Shown here piece after piece: positions 35,780 through 44,290 of a DNA stretch of 64,000 nucleotides; position 1 is the stretch's first letter; each line of letters starts with the position of its first letter. The notes below the pieces were generated by a model. That model was not told where the DNA came from, did no database searches, and saw only the letters and a program-made list of their open reading frames with translations. The stretch spans positions 62,001-126,000 of the forward strand of contig NZ_JBFBCI010000007.1 of assembly GCF_040683095.1 (NCBI RefSeq), in the 5' to 3' direction. A program made the position numbers and the translations under genes. This DNA comes from Sphaerisporangium sp040683095. Lineage in GTDB: Bacteria > Actinomycetota > Actinomycetes > Streptosporangiales > Streptosporangiaceae.

Positions 35780-38700
35780 TCACAGCAGGTCGCGTGCGAG
35801 GCCGGCGACCGAGGGCGGGGCGGACAGCAGGACGCGCAGCGCGTCCCAGCGGGCCGCCCCGCCCTTGCCGTTCCTGAGCAGCCCCGCCTCGGCCAGCGCG
35901 CGGGCCCATTCACGCCGCCCGGGGACGGCCGCGGCCCGTTCGAGCCGTTCCAGGACGGTACGCCCCTCGCCGGGGGGCTCGGAGTCCTCGCGTTCGTTCG
36001 GCTCCCCGTCCGGGGCCTCCGCGTCGCGGGCGAACAGCGACAGCAGGTGCGGCCACCGCACCGTGAGCACCGCCAGCTTGGCCACCTCGTCGTCGCTCGC
36101 GCGCGGCGCCCCGGCCAGCGCCCGCCGGTAGGTGACGAACGAGTAGAACCGGAACACGTTCACGTACCGCTTCAGCTCGCGCGGATTGCTCAGCGTCAGC
36201 GCCGGGAGCACCCGCTCGATCGCCGCGTACGCGTTCTCGTCGCTGTAGATGTCGTCGTAGACGCGGTCGGCCGCCAGCCGCGCCGCCGCGCCGAGCCCGC
36301 CGATCGCGTCGTACGGCGCTCGCGGGGACGTGCGGGCCGCCCGGCCGCGCGGTGCCCCCATGCCCACGGCTCCCGTCCTGGTCGGGCCCGTCCTGGTCAG
36401 GAAGGTGATCGACGTCCGCCGCGAGAACAGGCCGGGCCCGGGCGTCCCCGGGACGGTGGTGGCCCCGACGGCGTCCTGGACGCGGCGGGCGACCGCGTCG
36501 AGGTCCTCGGCCGTCGGGCGCAGGGCCCTGATCGCGGACTCCATGCGGTCGACCAGTTCCGGATCCGGCTGCGCGGCCCGCCCGCCCGCGCCGGCCGTGT
36601 CCCGTGCCTCCGCGACGGGTCCTTCGCGCGCGGGCGGCACGTCCAGCAGGGTGCGCAGGTACGCGGGGATCCGCTCGCCGTCGTCCAGCAGCGGCACGCT
36701 CAGCGGAAGCTGGATGATCTTCTCCAGGAACCGCCACCCCAGCCCCGAACGCTCCTCGGCGCTCGACGGCAGCGTGCGCGCGAGGTCCTGGTAGGCGACC
36801 TCGACGTGCGCCGCCACGACCTCCGGCTCCATCGCCAGCACGAACACGCAGTTGGGGAAATCCCCGGCCAGGAACAGGTTCACGGCCTCGATGACCTGCG
36901 CGACCGTGCCCGGTGAGCACCGGTCGAGGTCGTCCACGAACACCACCAGCGGCCGCTCCTCGGTCGCCACCATGCCGAGCACGCGCCGCATGTCCGTCTG
37001 CACCAGGTGCAGGAACCCCGTCCGGGACCGGTATCCGGGATCGGGCGCCAGCTCCTGGGCCTGCGCCGGCGACCCGAGCAGGTCAGGCTGGCGCACCAGC
37101 TTGCGGAAGGCCGTGTCCGCCGACTCGCCGAGGAAGCGCGTCAGCCGCACGGCCGCGGCGGCCATGAGCAGCAGAGACCCGCCGGACCCGACGGCGGCGG
37201 CCGTGCCGCGCAGCAGCGACCCCACCGCGGGGAACAACGCGCCCGCGGCGAGCGACGCGCCCGTGAACAGCAGCGTCCCGCACAGCGCCAGGGCGACCGG
37301 CAGCAGGCGCGTGGCCGCCAGCCCGTAGCCGCGCCGGCGCACGGCCTCCCGGTCGACCCGGGACAGGTTCAGCGTCAGCCAGAAGCGCTCACGCTCGCCG
37401 CGCGGCAGGCGGCCGGTGACCTGGCTGATGATCTCGTGGGCCAGGCCCGCCCACACCTGCTCGCCGTTCTGGTACATCCACGGGTTGAACCAGACGGTCG
37501 GCCGCCAGTGGCCGGGCCGCAGGGGCAGCTCGCCGGGCGTCGCCCGGTCGGTGTCCTCCTCCTCGGGCCGTTTGGCGCGGGCCAGCACCTCGGCGTTGGT
37601 CACCCGGCCCCGCCGCCTCCGGGCGCGGCGCGCGGCGTCGGGCCCGCCGAGGTGGATCTCGGCGGCGCGATCCTCGGCCGCGCCGGGGTCGAGCAGGTCC
37701 TGGATCATCCGCATCAGCGAGGTCTTCCCCGCCCCCCACGGGCCCTTGACGCCGATCGTGAGCGGCGGGCGGGTGTCGGGGTGGCGGATGAACGCGGCGA
37801 CGGCCTCGGCGTGGACGCGGTGGCCGAGCCGGTCCTGGAGCGTCCACCGGTCGCCGGTGAGCCGCGCGCGGGGCCGTACGGGACGGGCGGCGGCGCGGCG
37901 GCGGCGCAGCAGGGCCGACACGTGCGCCGGCTCTCCCGCCTCCAGCCTGCCCGCGACGCCGTGCCGGATCGCCGGGGCGGCAAGCGGGGCGTCGCGCCCG
38001 AGCAGCCCCCAGGCGCGCAGCTCGCGCAGGGCCTCCTCCGGTGGCCCGCCCTCGGCGAGCAGCCGGGCCACCTCCGGGGTGAGCGGCTCGTCCTCCTCCA
38101 GCAGCGCGGCCCGGCGCAGCAACTGCCGGGCGTCCGGGCCGAGGTGCACCTCGTAGATCCGGTTCACCAGCTCGGCGGCCGACATCGGCGGCACGGCGTC
38201 GCCGAGGACGGCCAGGCGGGCGAGCGCGGGCCCGAACTCCTCGCCGAGATCGTGGACGGCGCGGCGCGGCGACGCGACGCCGATCAGCTCGCCCTCGCCG
38301 TAGGTCAGCAGGAACGGCGCGCGGTCCGCGCCGAGGCCGGCGCAGCGCTCCTGCGCGTAGCGGAACAGGTCGCCGACGGAGACGGTACCGTCGCGGTCGA
38401 GGTCGGCCTCACCCGACAGGATGCCGTCGGCGAGGATCCCGGTGAGCGACACCGGGCGGCCGTGCCGCGCGGGCACGAGCGCGCTGGTGGTGAGGGCGGC
38501 GGCCGCCACCACGGGCTCGCCGCGGACCGGCAGGCGGCCGGTGGCCTCGTGCGGCGGTCCCGGGCTCGCGCTCACCAGCCAGCCGAAGTCCACGATCAGC
38601 AGCAGCGCCGCTCCGTCGGAGCGCTCGACGCGGCCGGCGAACTCGTCCATCAGCGCGCCGAACTCCCGCCGCCCCCATCCCGACTCGGTGGACCAGCGCA

Positions 38701-38929
38701 CGAGCAGCAGGTCGCCGGGCTCGACCGTGTCCAGGAAGGCGCCGACCCGCCCGTGGTCGGCCGCGTCGCCCTCGGCCGTCTCGACGGCGTACCCCTCGGC
38801 GGTGAGCGCGTGCACCAGCCTGCGGTCGGCCCCGGCGGCCCTCGGAACGCCCTCGCGGTCGAGGAAGACCAGCGCCTTGCGCGTCCTGATCGCCGGAGCG
38901 GGCGGGGCTGAGATGATCAACGAGGTCAA
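35780..38929 (-). CDS. KAP-family membrane NTPase with degenerate caspase-like N-terminus
   Basis: 1049 residues. Residues about 15-200 look like a peptidase C14 (caspase) fold: RKALVFLDREG, then GDLLLVRWSTESGWG, ALLLIVDFGWLVS and the closing LSGEADLDRDGTVSVGDLF. The SGHG histidine and DxC cysteine expected there are replaced (STESG; VDFGW), so it looks catalytically dead. The KAP NTPase follows: Walker A GPWGAGKTS (about 395), WFNPWMYQNGEQVWAGL (about 480), membrane hairpin (about 536-595), Walker B VVFVDDLDRCSP (about 665). TTG 38929 is preceded by GGGGAG. KAP NTPases are often linked to conflict systems. Confidence 0.85.
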   Translation of the reverse strand: MTSLIISAPPAPAIRTRKALVFLDREGVPRAAGADRRLVHALTAEGYAVETAEGDAADHGRVGAFLDTVEPGDLLLVRWSTESGWGRREFGALMDEFAGRVERSDGAALLLIVDFGWLVSASPGPPHEATGRLPVRGEPVVAAAALTTSALVPARHGRPVSLTGILADGILSGEADLDRDGTVSVGDLFRYAQERCAGLGADRAPFLLTYGEGELIGVASPRRAVHDLGEEFGPALARLAVLGDAVPPMSAAELVNRIYEVHLGPDARQLLRRAALLEEDEPLTPEVARLLAEGGPPEEALRELRAWGLLGRDAPLAAPAIRHGVAGRLEAGEPAHVSALLRRRRAAARPVRPRARLTGDRWTLQDRLGHRVHAEAVAAFIRHPDTRPPLTIGVKGPWGAGKTSLMRMIQDLLDPGAAEDRAAEIHLGGPDAARRARRRRGRVTNAEVLARAKRPEEEDTDRATPGELPLRPGHWRPTVWFNPWMYQNGEQVWAGLAHEIISQVTGRLPRGERERFWLTLNLSRVDREAVRRRGYGLAATRLLPVALALCGTLLFTGASLAAGALFPAVGSLLRGTAAAVGSGGSLLLMAAAAVRLTRFLGESADTAFRKLVRQPDLLGSPAQAQELAPDPGYRSRTGFLHLVQTDMRRVLGMVATEERPLVVFVDDLDRCSPGTVAQVIEAVNLFLAGDFPNCVFVLAMEPEVVAAHVEVAYQDLARTLPSSAEERSGLGWRFLEKIIQLPLSVPLLDDGERIPAYLRTLLDVPPAREGPVAEARDTAGAGGRAAQPDPELVDRMESAIRALRPTAEDLDAVARRVQDAVGATTVPGTPGPGLFSRRTSITFLTRTGPTRTGAVGMGAPRGRAARTSPRAPYDAIGGLGAAARLAADRVYDDIYSDENAYAAIERVLPALTLSNPRELKRYVNVFRFYSFVTYRRALAGAPRASDDEVAKLAVLTVRWPHLLSLFARDAEAPDGEPNEREDSEPPGEGRTVLERLERAAAVPGRREWARALAEAGLLRNGKGGAARWDALRVLLSAPPSVAGLARDLL

Positions 38930-39060
38930 CGGCGGCTCCCCTGGCCGGGCGGCGGGCTCGGACGTCCCCGGATCCGGCGACGCGGCGCCCGCACGATGAT
39001 CGCAGCCCGCCGGCCCCGGCCCGGGCGCGGCGCGGGAGGCGAGACCGAGGCCTTGCCCGG

Positions 39061-39177
39061 CGTTTGCCGAGGCTTGCCGATCTTCACCGAGCCCTTTCCC
39101 GAGTCCCTTCCCGAGCCTTTCCTTTCGAGCCGCGGAGAGCCGCTGAGAGCCGCCGAGGGCCGTTCAGAGCCGCTGCG
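39061..39177. repeat. Degenerate short repeats between KAP and MarR-GNAT genes
   Basis: The 234-bp gap 38930-39163 contains CCGAGCCCTTTCCCGAGTCC-like and GAGAGCCGCTGAGAGCCGCC-like units of about 10-12 bp. No gene is seen. Probably slippage-derived. Confidence 0.4.
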
Positions 39178-40105
39178 CGCGGGGCTCCGGATCAGAGAGG
39201 TCCCGCGACCAGCTCTGGACGGTGACGTCCGCGCCGTAGGAGCGCTCGTCGTGCTGCTCGTCGAGCGTGAAGCCCGCCCGCTGGTAGATGCGCCGCGCGG
39301 CGGCCAGCGCGTCGACGGTCATCAGGACGATGCGCGCGTACCCGGCGCGACGGGCGAAGGCCAGGCACTCCTCGACCAGGCGCCCGCCGAGGCCCATGCC
39401 CCGGGCGGACGGCTCGACCAGCAGGACCCGCAGCCGCGCCGTCCGGTCGTCCTCCCTGACGCACATGATCGAGCCCGCGGGCTCGCCGTCCACCTCGGCG
39501 ATCCAGCACGCCTCCCGCTTGGGGTCGTGGTGCTGGACGTAGTCGGCGACGATGCGCGCGGTCATCGCCTCGAACGTCTCGTCCCAGCCGTACTCCTCGG
39601 CGTACACCACGCCGTGCCGGTGGACGATCCAGCCGAGGTCGCCGGGGCGGGGCGGGCGGATGACGCACGGCCCGCCGCCGTCGCCGTCGCCGAGGACGCG
39701 CCGGATGGCGGCCATGCTGGAGGTCAGCCGCCGCCGGTCCTCCCCGGCGAGGGACGTCAGCAGGTTCCGCACGTCCGACGCCGACGCCGCGTCCAGCGTC
39801 CGCCACACCTCGTGGCCGCAGGGGCTGAGCCGCAGGACCTGCCGCCGGGCGTCGGCGGCCGAGCGCGCCCGCGTGACCAGCCCGCCGGACTCGAACCGCG
39901 CCAGCATGCGGCTGAGGTAGCCGGCGTCCAGGCCGAGCAGCCGCCGCAGCTCGCCGGTCTCCATCTCCTCGTGCGCGCGCAGCTCGAACAGGACCCTCGC
40001 CTCGGTCAGGGAGTACGGCGTGTCGTGCATTCTGGCGCCGAGGACGCCGATCACGCGCGTGTAGAAGCGGTTGAAGGCGCGGACTTCGGTGACGAGCTCA
40101 TCCAT
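39164..40105 (-). CDS. MarR-GNAT fusion protein
   Basis: 313 residues. A MarR winged helix occupies residues 1-140 (YSLTEARVLFELRAHEEMET, LLGLDAGYLSRMLARFESGG) and a GNAT domain residues 150-300 (RLRVLLVEPSARGMGLGGRL, YQRAGFTLDEQ). This regulator/acetyltransferase fusion is a known widespread family. ATG 40105 is chosen since GGAG lies six bases upstream; a TTG four codons earlier is less likely. Inverted repeats at 40130-40151 suggest autoregulation and control of the divergent lactonase gene. Confidence 0.9.
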   Translation of the reverse strand: MDELVTEVRAFNRFYTRVIGVLGARMHDTPYSLTEARVLFELRAHEEMETGELRRLLGLDAGYLSRMLARFESGGLVTRARSAADARRQVLRLSPCGHEVWRTLDAASASDVRNLLTSLAGEDRRRLTSSMAAIRRVLGDGDGGGPCVIRPPRPGDLGWIVHRHGVVYAEEYGWDETFEAMTARIVADYVQHHDPKREACWIAEVDGEPAGSIMCVREDDRTARLRVLLVEPSARGMGLGGRLVEECLAFARRAGYARIVLMTVDALAAARRIYQRAGFTLDEQHDERSYGADVTVQSWSRDLSDPEPRAQRL

Positions 40106-40129
40106 CGCTTGCTCCAATCAGCGGATTCG

Positions 40130-40151
40130 TTGACCGAGTCAAACATATTGA
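40130..40151. promoter_or_regulatory. Overlapping inverted repeats, candidate MarR operator
   Basis: TTGAC-CGA-GTCAA (40130-40142) overlaps TCAA-ACATA-TTGA (40139-40151), 25 bp from the MarR-GNAT start. Such short TTGA/TCAA palindromes are typical MarR-family sites. Confidence 0.55.
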
Positions 40152-40297
40152 GGTGCCGAAGATCCAGACCCCGGCGCCGTGGAAACGCCGGGCTCCGTGC
40201 GGGAAAAGCGAAATCCGATGCGGGACGGGGACGCACCGGACGATCCATGTGGCGACAACGAGGATCAAGGAGAGGGCGGGGCGCTATCGTCGGTGCC

Positions 40298-41347
40298 ATG
40301 ACTTCGGGGACTTCGGAGACTTCAGGCAACGGCACGCGCGCCGCGGGCCACGAGGTGGTCTACATCGGCGGATACACCCCGGAGACCGGCGGCACCGGCC
40401 TCGGGCTCACGGTCGCCCGGCGGGAGGGCGGCGCGCTCACCGCGATCGCCGAGACCTCCGCGCCCGGCCCGTCCTTCCTGGCCATGCACCCGCGCCTGCC
40501 CGTCCTGTACGCCGTCCTGGAGCGCGAGGAGGGCGGCGTCGCCGCCTACTCGGCCGACCCCGAGGGCCCCAAGCTGCTCGCCGACGGCAACAGCGGCGGG
40601 TCCTACCCCTGCCACCTGGCCGTCGACCCGACCGGCACGTGGCTCGCCGTCGCCAACTACGGCGACGGCACCGTCGCGATGTACCGGCTCGGCAGCTCCG
40701 GCCTGTTCGACGGCCGCCCGAGGCTCTTCCCCAACGAGGGCCACGGCCCCGACCCCGTGCGCCAGGCCGAGCCGCACGCCCACCAGGCCGTGTTCGGCCC
40801 GGGCCGCACGCTGCACGTCACCGACCTCGGCACCGACGAGGTCCGCCGCTGGCTGATCGGCGCCGGGCCCGAGCCCCACCCGGAGGGGCCCGTGCGCCTG
40901 CCGTCCGGCTCCGGCCCGCGGCACATGGCGCGCCACGACGACCGCTGGTACGTCGCGGGCGAGCTGGACGGCATGATCACCGTCCTGGACTCCGCGTGGC
41001 GCGAGATCGGGCGCACGCCCGCCAGCCGGTCCTCCGTCCGCAACCACGTCTCGCACATCGAGATCGCCCCCGGCGGCCGCCACCTCTACGTCGCCAACCG
41101 CGGACCCGACACCATCTCGGTCTTCGCCCTCGCCGGCGGGGACGGTCCGGGGCTCACGCCGGTCGCCGAGGTCGGGTCCGGCGGGCTGTGGCCCCGCCAC
41201 TTCGCCCTGGACGGCGACCGCATGTACGTCGCCAACCAGCGTTCCGACGAGGTCGCCACGCTCGCGCTGAGGGACGGCGTCCCCCAGGTCACGGGCGAGG
41301 GGTTCAAGGTCGGCAGCCCGTCGTGCGTCCTCGTGGTGCCCGCCTGA
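40298..41347 (+). CDS. Lactonase family seven-bladed propeller protein
   Basis: 349 residues, of the YbhE/Pgl-type family that includes 6-phosphogluconolactonase. Propeller repeats are seen as YIGGYTPETG, CHLAVDPTGTWLAVANYGDG, HAHQAVFGPGRTLHVTDLGTD, HIEIAPGGRHLYVANRGPDT and LWPRHFALDG. The His/Glu/Arg surface of the family is present. ATG 40298 is the first sensible start; the open frame extends back to 38996 with no protein-like sequence. The true substrate is uncertain. Confidence 0.85.
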   Translation: MTSGTSETSGNGTRAAGHEVVYIGGYTPETGGTGLGLTVARREGGALTAIAETSAPGPSFLAMHPRLPVLYAVLEREEGGVAAYSADPEGPKLLADGNSGGSYPCHLAVDPTGTWLAVANYGDGTVAMYRLGSSGLFDGRPRLFPNEGHGPDPVRQAEPHAHQAVFGPGRTLHVTDLGTDEVRRWLIGAGPEPHPEGPVRLPSGSGPRHMARHDDRWYVAGELDGMITVLDSAWREIGRTPASRSSVRNHVSHIEIAPGGRHLYVANRGPDTISVFALAGGDGPGLTPVAEVGSGGLWPRHFALDGDRMYVANQRSDEVATLALRDGVPQVTGEGFKVGSPSCVLVVPA

Positions 41348-41394
41348 GCGGCCCGTTTCACGCCGCCGCGCCGCGTACGGTACGGTCTAACCGC

Positions 41395-41408
41395 TTGGTC
41401 TAGACCAA
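41395..41408. promoter_or_regulatory. DasR-type operator (dre-like palindrome)
   Basis: TTGGTCTAGACCAA is a perfect 14-bp palindrome containing TGGTCTAGACCA, the core of the published DasR-responsive element of streptomycetes (a GntR/HutC-type GlcNAc regulator). It lies 145 bp before pfkA and 48 bp after the lactonase gene. A similar but weaker GGTCTAACC lies just upstream. Confidence 0.75.
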
Positions 41409-41552
41409 TGTTGGCGCCTGCGGCACAATGCCATGCGGCGGCGGCCACATCGGCGACCTCGACGACATCGGGCGCTCCGGCGGCGGAAGGCGAGTCGATG
41501 GCCGCGGAGCTCAACATAGTCTGACTGTGAACCCCATCGGGAGGAACCAGCC

Positions 41553-42578
41553 ATGCGCATCGGAGTACTGACCGGGGGCGGCGACTGCCCCGGGCTCAAC
41601 GCGGTCATCCGCGCCGTCGTCCGCAAGGGCATCGGCGTCTACGGCCACGAGTTCGTCGGCTTCCGCGACGGCTGGCGCGGCCCGCTCGAAGGCGACACCA
41701 TGCCGCTGGAGATCCAGTCCGTCCGCGGCATCCTCCCGCGCGGCGGCACCATCCTCGGCTCCTCGCGCACCAACCCCATCAAGATCGAGGGTGGCGTCGA
41801 CCGCATCAAGGCCAACCTGGCCGAGGGCGGCATCGACGCGCTCATCGCGATCGGCGGCGAGGACACGCTGGGCGTCGCCAAGCAGCTCTACGACCGCGGC
41901 GTCAACGTCATCGGCGTGCCGAAGACGATCGACAACGACCTCAACGCCACCGACTACACCTTCGGCTTCGACACGGCCGTCAACATCGCCACCGAGGCGA
42001 TCGACCGCCTGCACACCACGGCCGAGTCCCACCACCGCGCGCTGATCTGCGAGGTCATGGGCCGCCACGCGGGCTGGATCGCCCTGCACGCGGGCATGGC
42101 GGCCGGCGCCAACGTCATCCTCATCCCCGAGAAGCCGTTCGACATCGACAAGGTCTGCGCCTACGTCGAGAGCCGCTTCAAGATCCGCTACTCGCCCATC
42201 ATCGTCGTCGCCGAGGGCGCCCACCCGATCGAGGGCCAGATGACCCTGCAGGACGGCGAGCTCGACTCGTTCGGCCACGTCCGCCTCGGTGGCATCGGCG
42301 AGATGCTCGCCCGCGAGATCGAGAAGCGCACCGGCAAGGAGGCCCGCACCACCGTGCTCGGCCACGTCCAGCGCGGCGGCACCCCGAGCGCCTACGACCG
42401 CGTGCTGGCCACCCGCTTCGGCCTGCAGGCGATCGACGCCGCCCACGAGGGCGACTTCGGCAAGATGGTCGCGCTGCGCGGCACCGACATCGTCCGCGTC
42501 GGCCTGGACGCGGCGACCTCCGAGCTGAAGACCGTCCCGGTGTCCCGGTACGAGGAGGCCGAGGTCTTCTTCGGCTGA
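41553..42578 (+). CDS. pfkA: 6-phosphofructokinase
   Basis: 341 residues, PFK family of the actinobacterial type. N-terminal GVLTGGGDCPGLNAVIR, phosphate-donor loop IGGEDT (about residue 100), catalytic PKTIDNDL (about residue 122), VMGRHAGWIALHAGMA and GHVQRGGTPSAYDR. The donor loop and PK signature resemble PPi-dependent Amycolatopsis enzyme and also close ATP-dependent relatives, so the phosphate donor is not certain. The start follows GGGAGGA. A DasR-type palindrome lies upstream and a strong terminator downstream. Confidence 0.93.
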   Translation: MRIGVLTGGGDCPGLNAVIRAVVRKGIGVYGHEFVGFRDGWRGPLEGDTMPLEIQSVRGILPRGGTILGSSRTNPIKIEGGVDRIKANLAEGGIDALIAIGGEDTLGVAKQLYDRGVNVIGVPKTIDNDLNATDYTFGFDTAVNIATEAIDRLHTTAESHHRALICEVMGRHAGWIALHAGMAAGANVILIPEKPFDIDKVCAYVESRFKIRYSPIIVVAEGAHPIEGQMTLQDGELDSFGHVRLGGIGEMLAREIEKRTGKEARTTVLGHVQRGGTPSAYDRVLATRFGLQAIDAAHEGDFGKMVALRGTDIVRVGLDAATSELKTVPVSRYEEAEVFFG

Positions 42579-42615
42579 TCGCCGGCGCCCGCCCCGGCGG
42601 GCGCGCCGCGACCGT

Positions 42616-42657
42616 ACGCCTCCGGCCGCCCGTCAGGGGCCGGAGGCGTTCTCGTTC
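42616..42657 (+). terminator. Rho-independent terminator after pfkA
   Basis: ACGCCTCCGGCC (42616-42627) and GGCCGGAGGCGT (42638-42649) form a perfect 12-bp stem with a 10-base loop, followed by TCTCGTTC. Confidence 0.8.
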
Positions 42658-42823
42658 CCGGGTGTGGCCGAGGCCGGGTCTGTCACCTCCAGGTGAGGGG
42701 GCCGGCGGGAGGTCCGGGGGACCGGCAGGTCGTCATCCGGGATAAATTGAGTGGTGCCGCACGCCGGAACGGTCGTCACCCGGCGCGCGCCCGATCCCGA
42801 CCCTCATGCCCGGAGGCCTCCGT

Positions 42824-44077
42824 ATGTCCGTCGTGCCCCCCTCAGCTCTGGGCGAGCCCTGCGTCCTGCTGAAGCTGGGCGAGGTCGTCCTGAAGGGCAA
42901 GAACCGCGAGCTGTTCGAGCGGCGGCTTCAGGCGAACATCAAGTCGGCGCTGAAGAGCTCCGGCGTGCGCGCCGACGTCCGCCAGCGGCACGGCGTCATC
43001 GCGATCCTGCTGCCCGAGGGCACGAGCGTGGACGTCGCCGACACCGTCGCCGAGCGCCTCGCCGACGTCATGGGCCTGGTGTGGATCCACCGCGCCTGGC
43101 GCGTCGCCAAGGACCCCGACGCCGTCACGGCCGCGGCCCTGGAGCTGGTCGCCGGGCGCACCGAGCTGATCGAGCGGCGGGCGACGTTCGCGGTCCGCTC
43201 GCGCCGCCGCGACAAGCGGTTCCCGCTGCGCTCCAACGAGCTCGACCGCGTGGTCGGCGGCGAGATCAACGACAAGTACGGCCTGCCGGTGCGGCTGAAG
43301 AACCCCGAGCTCACCGTCCACATCGAGGTCGACAGGGACGAGGTGTTCGTCTTCACCGACGGCCTGCCGGGCCAGGGCGGCCTGCCCGTCGGCATCAGCG
43401 GGCGCGGCCTGGTGCTCATGTCCGGCGGCATCGACTCGCCGGTGGCCGCCTACCGCATGCTCCGCCGCGGTCTCAGCGTCGACTTCCTGCACTTCTCCGG
43501 CATCCCGTTCACCACATCGGAGTCGATCTACAAGGCGTACGCGCTGGTGCGCGCCCTGGCCAAGTTCCAGGACCGCGCGCGGCTGTTCGTGGTGCCGTTC
43601 GGCAAGGCACAGCAGTCCCTGCGCTCCTCCGGCGCCGACCGGCTGCAGGTCGTCGCCCAGCGCCGCCTGATGCTCAAGACCGCCGAAGAGGTCGCCCACC
43701 GCCTGCGGCGCGACGTGCTGATCACCGGCGACTCCCTCGGCCAGGTCTCCTCCCAGACCCTGCAGAACCTCACCGCGCTGGACGACGCGGTCGCGATGCC
43801 GATCCTGCGCCCGCTCATCGGCATGGACAAGACCGAGATCATGGCCGAGGCCCGCCGCATCGGCACCCTGGCGATCAGCGAACTCCCCGACGAGGACTGC
43901 TGCACGCTGCTGGCCCCCCGCCGCGCCGAGACCCGCGCCAAGATCGCCGACCTCCGCCAGATAGAGAAGCGCCTGGACGCCGAAGAACTCGCCGTCCAGC
44001 TCGCCGCCTCGATCCAGGAGTACAAACTCGACACCCCGCCTGACCCCGGCGTCCCGCGCGAGCGCTCATCGATCTGA
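42824..44077 (+). CDS. thiI: tRNA 4-thiouridine synthase ThiI
   Basis: 417 residues. N-terminal ferredoxin-like and THUMP domains (LLKLGEVVLKGKNRELFE, VHIEVDRDEVFVF) then a PP-loop ATPase (LMSGGIDSPVAAYRML). It activates U8 of tRNA for thiolation, and in some bacteria also feeds thiazole synthesis. No rhodanese domain. The C-terminal DEDCCTLLAPRR carries the family's cysteines. ATG 42824 follows CGGAGG; the ATG six codons upstream lies before that site. Confidence 0.92.
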   Translation: MSVVPPSALGEPCVLLKLGEVVLKGKNRELFERRLQANIKSALKSSGVRADVRQRHGVIAILLPEGTSVDVADTVAERLADVMGLVWIHRAWRVAKDPDAVTAAALELVAGRTELIERRATFAVRSRRRDKRFPLRSNELDRVVGGEINDKYGLPVRLKNPELTVHIEVDRDEVFVFTDGLPGQGGLPVGISGRGLVLMSGGIDSPVAAYRMLRRGLSVDFLHFSGIPFTTSESIYKAYALVRALAKFQDRARLFVVPFGKAQQSLRSSGADRLQVVAQRRLMLKTAEEVAHRLRRDVLITGDSLGQVSSQTLQNLTALDDAVAMPILRPLIGMDKTEIMAEARRIGTLAISELPDEDCCTLLAPRRAETRAKIADLRQIEKRLDAEELAVQLAASIQEYKLDTPPDPGVPRERSSI

Positions 44078-44290
44078 CGCACCCTCTTCCAGCCAGGTCG
44101 CGAACGCCCAGGCGTCGACCCGCGAACGCACCGGGACCTCTGGCCACAGCCACAACACGAAAATCCCCCGAAAACGGAATCAGACCGGTGAACAGCCCGA
44201 TACCCAGCACCGCGCGGGCTTCTCCGGTACGGCCCTCCTGGATCGCGAGCCTGTGGCGACGTCCGGGGTCACCCGGATGTCCGGCCCTTC
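44078..44290. other. Convergent gap with possible gene remnant
   Basis: A 213-bp gap between thiI and a GNAT gene. On the minus strand about 30 codons (RLAIQEGRTGEARAVLGIGL, then FTGLIPFSGDF) look protein-like but have no start or recognisable fold, suggesting a deleted gene. Confidence 0.3.

Noticed and set aside
35780..38929. An active caspase-like protease
   Set aside because: The His and Cys positions are substituted, so proteolysis is not supported.
38996..40297. A 434-codon N-terminal extension of the lactonase frame
   Set aside because: It lies antisense to the MarR-GNAT gene, is compositionally odd, and a normal start exists at 40298.
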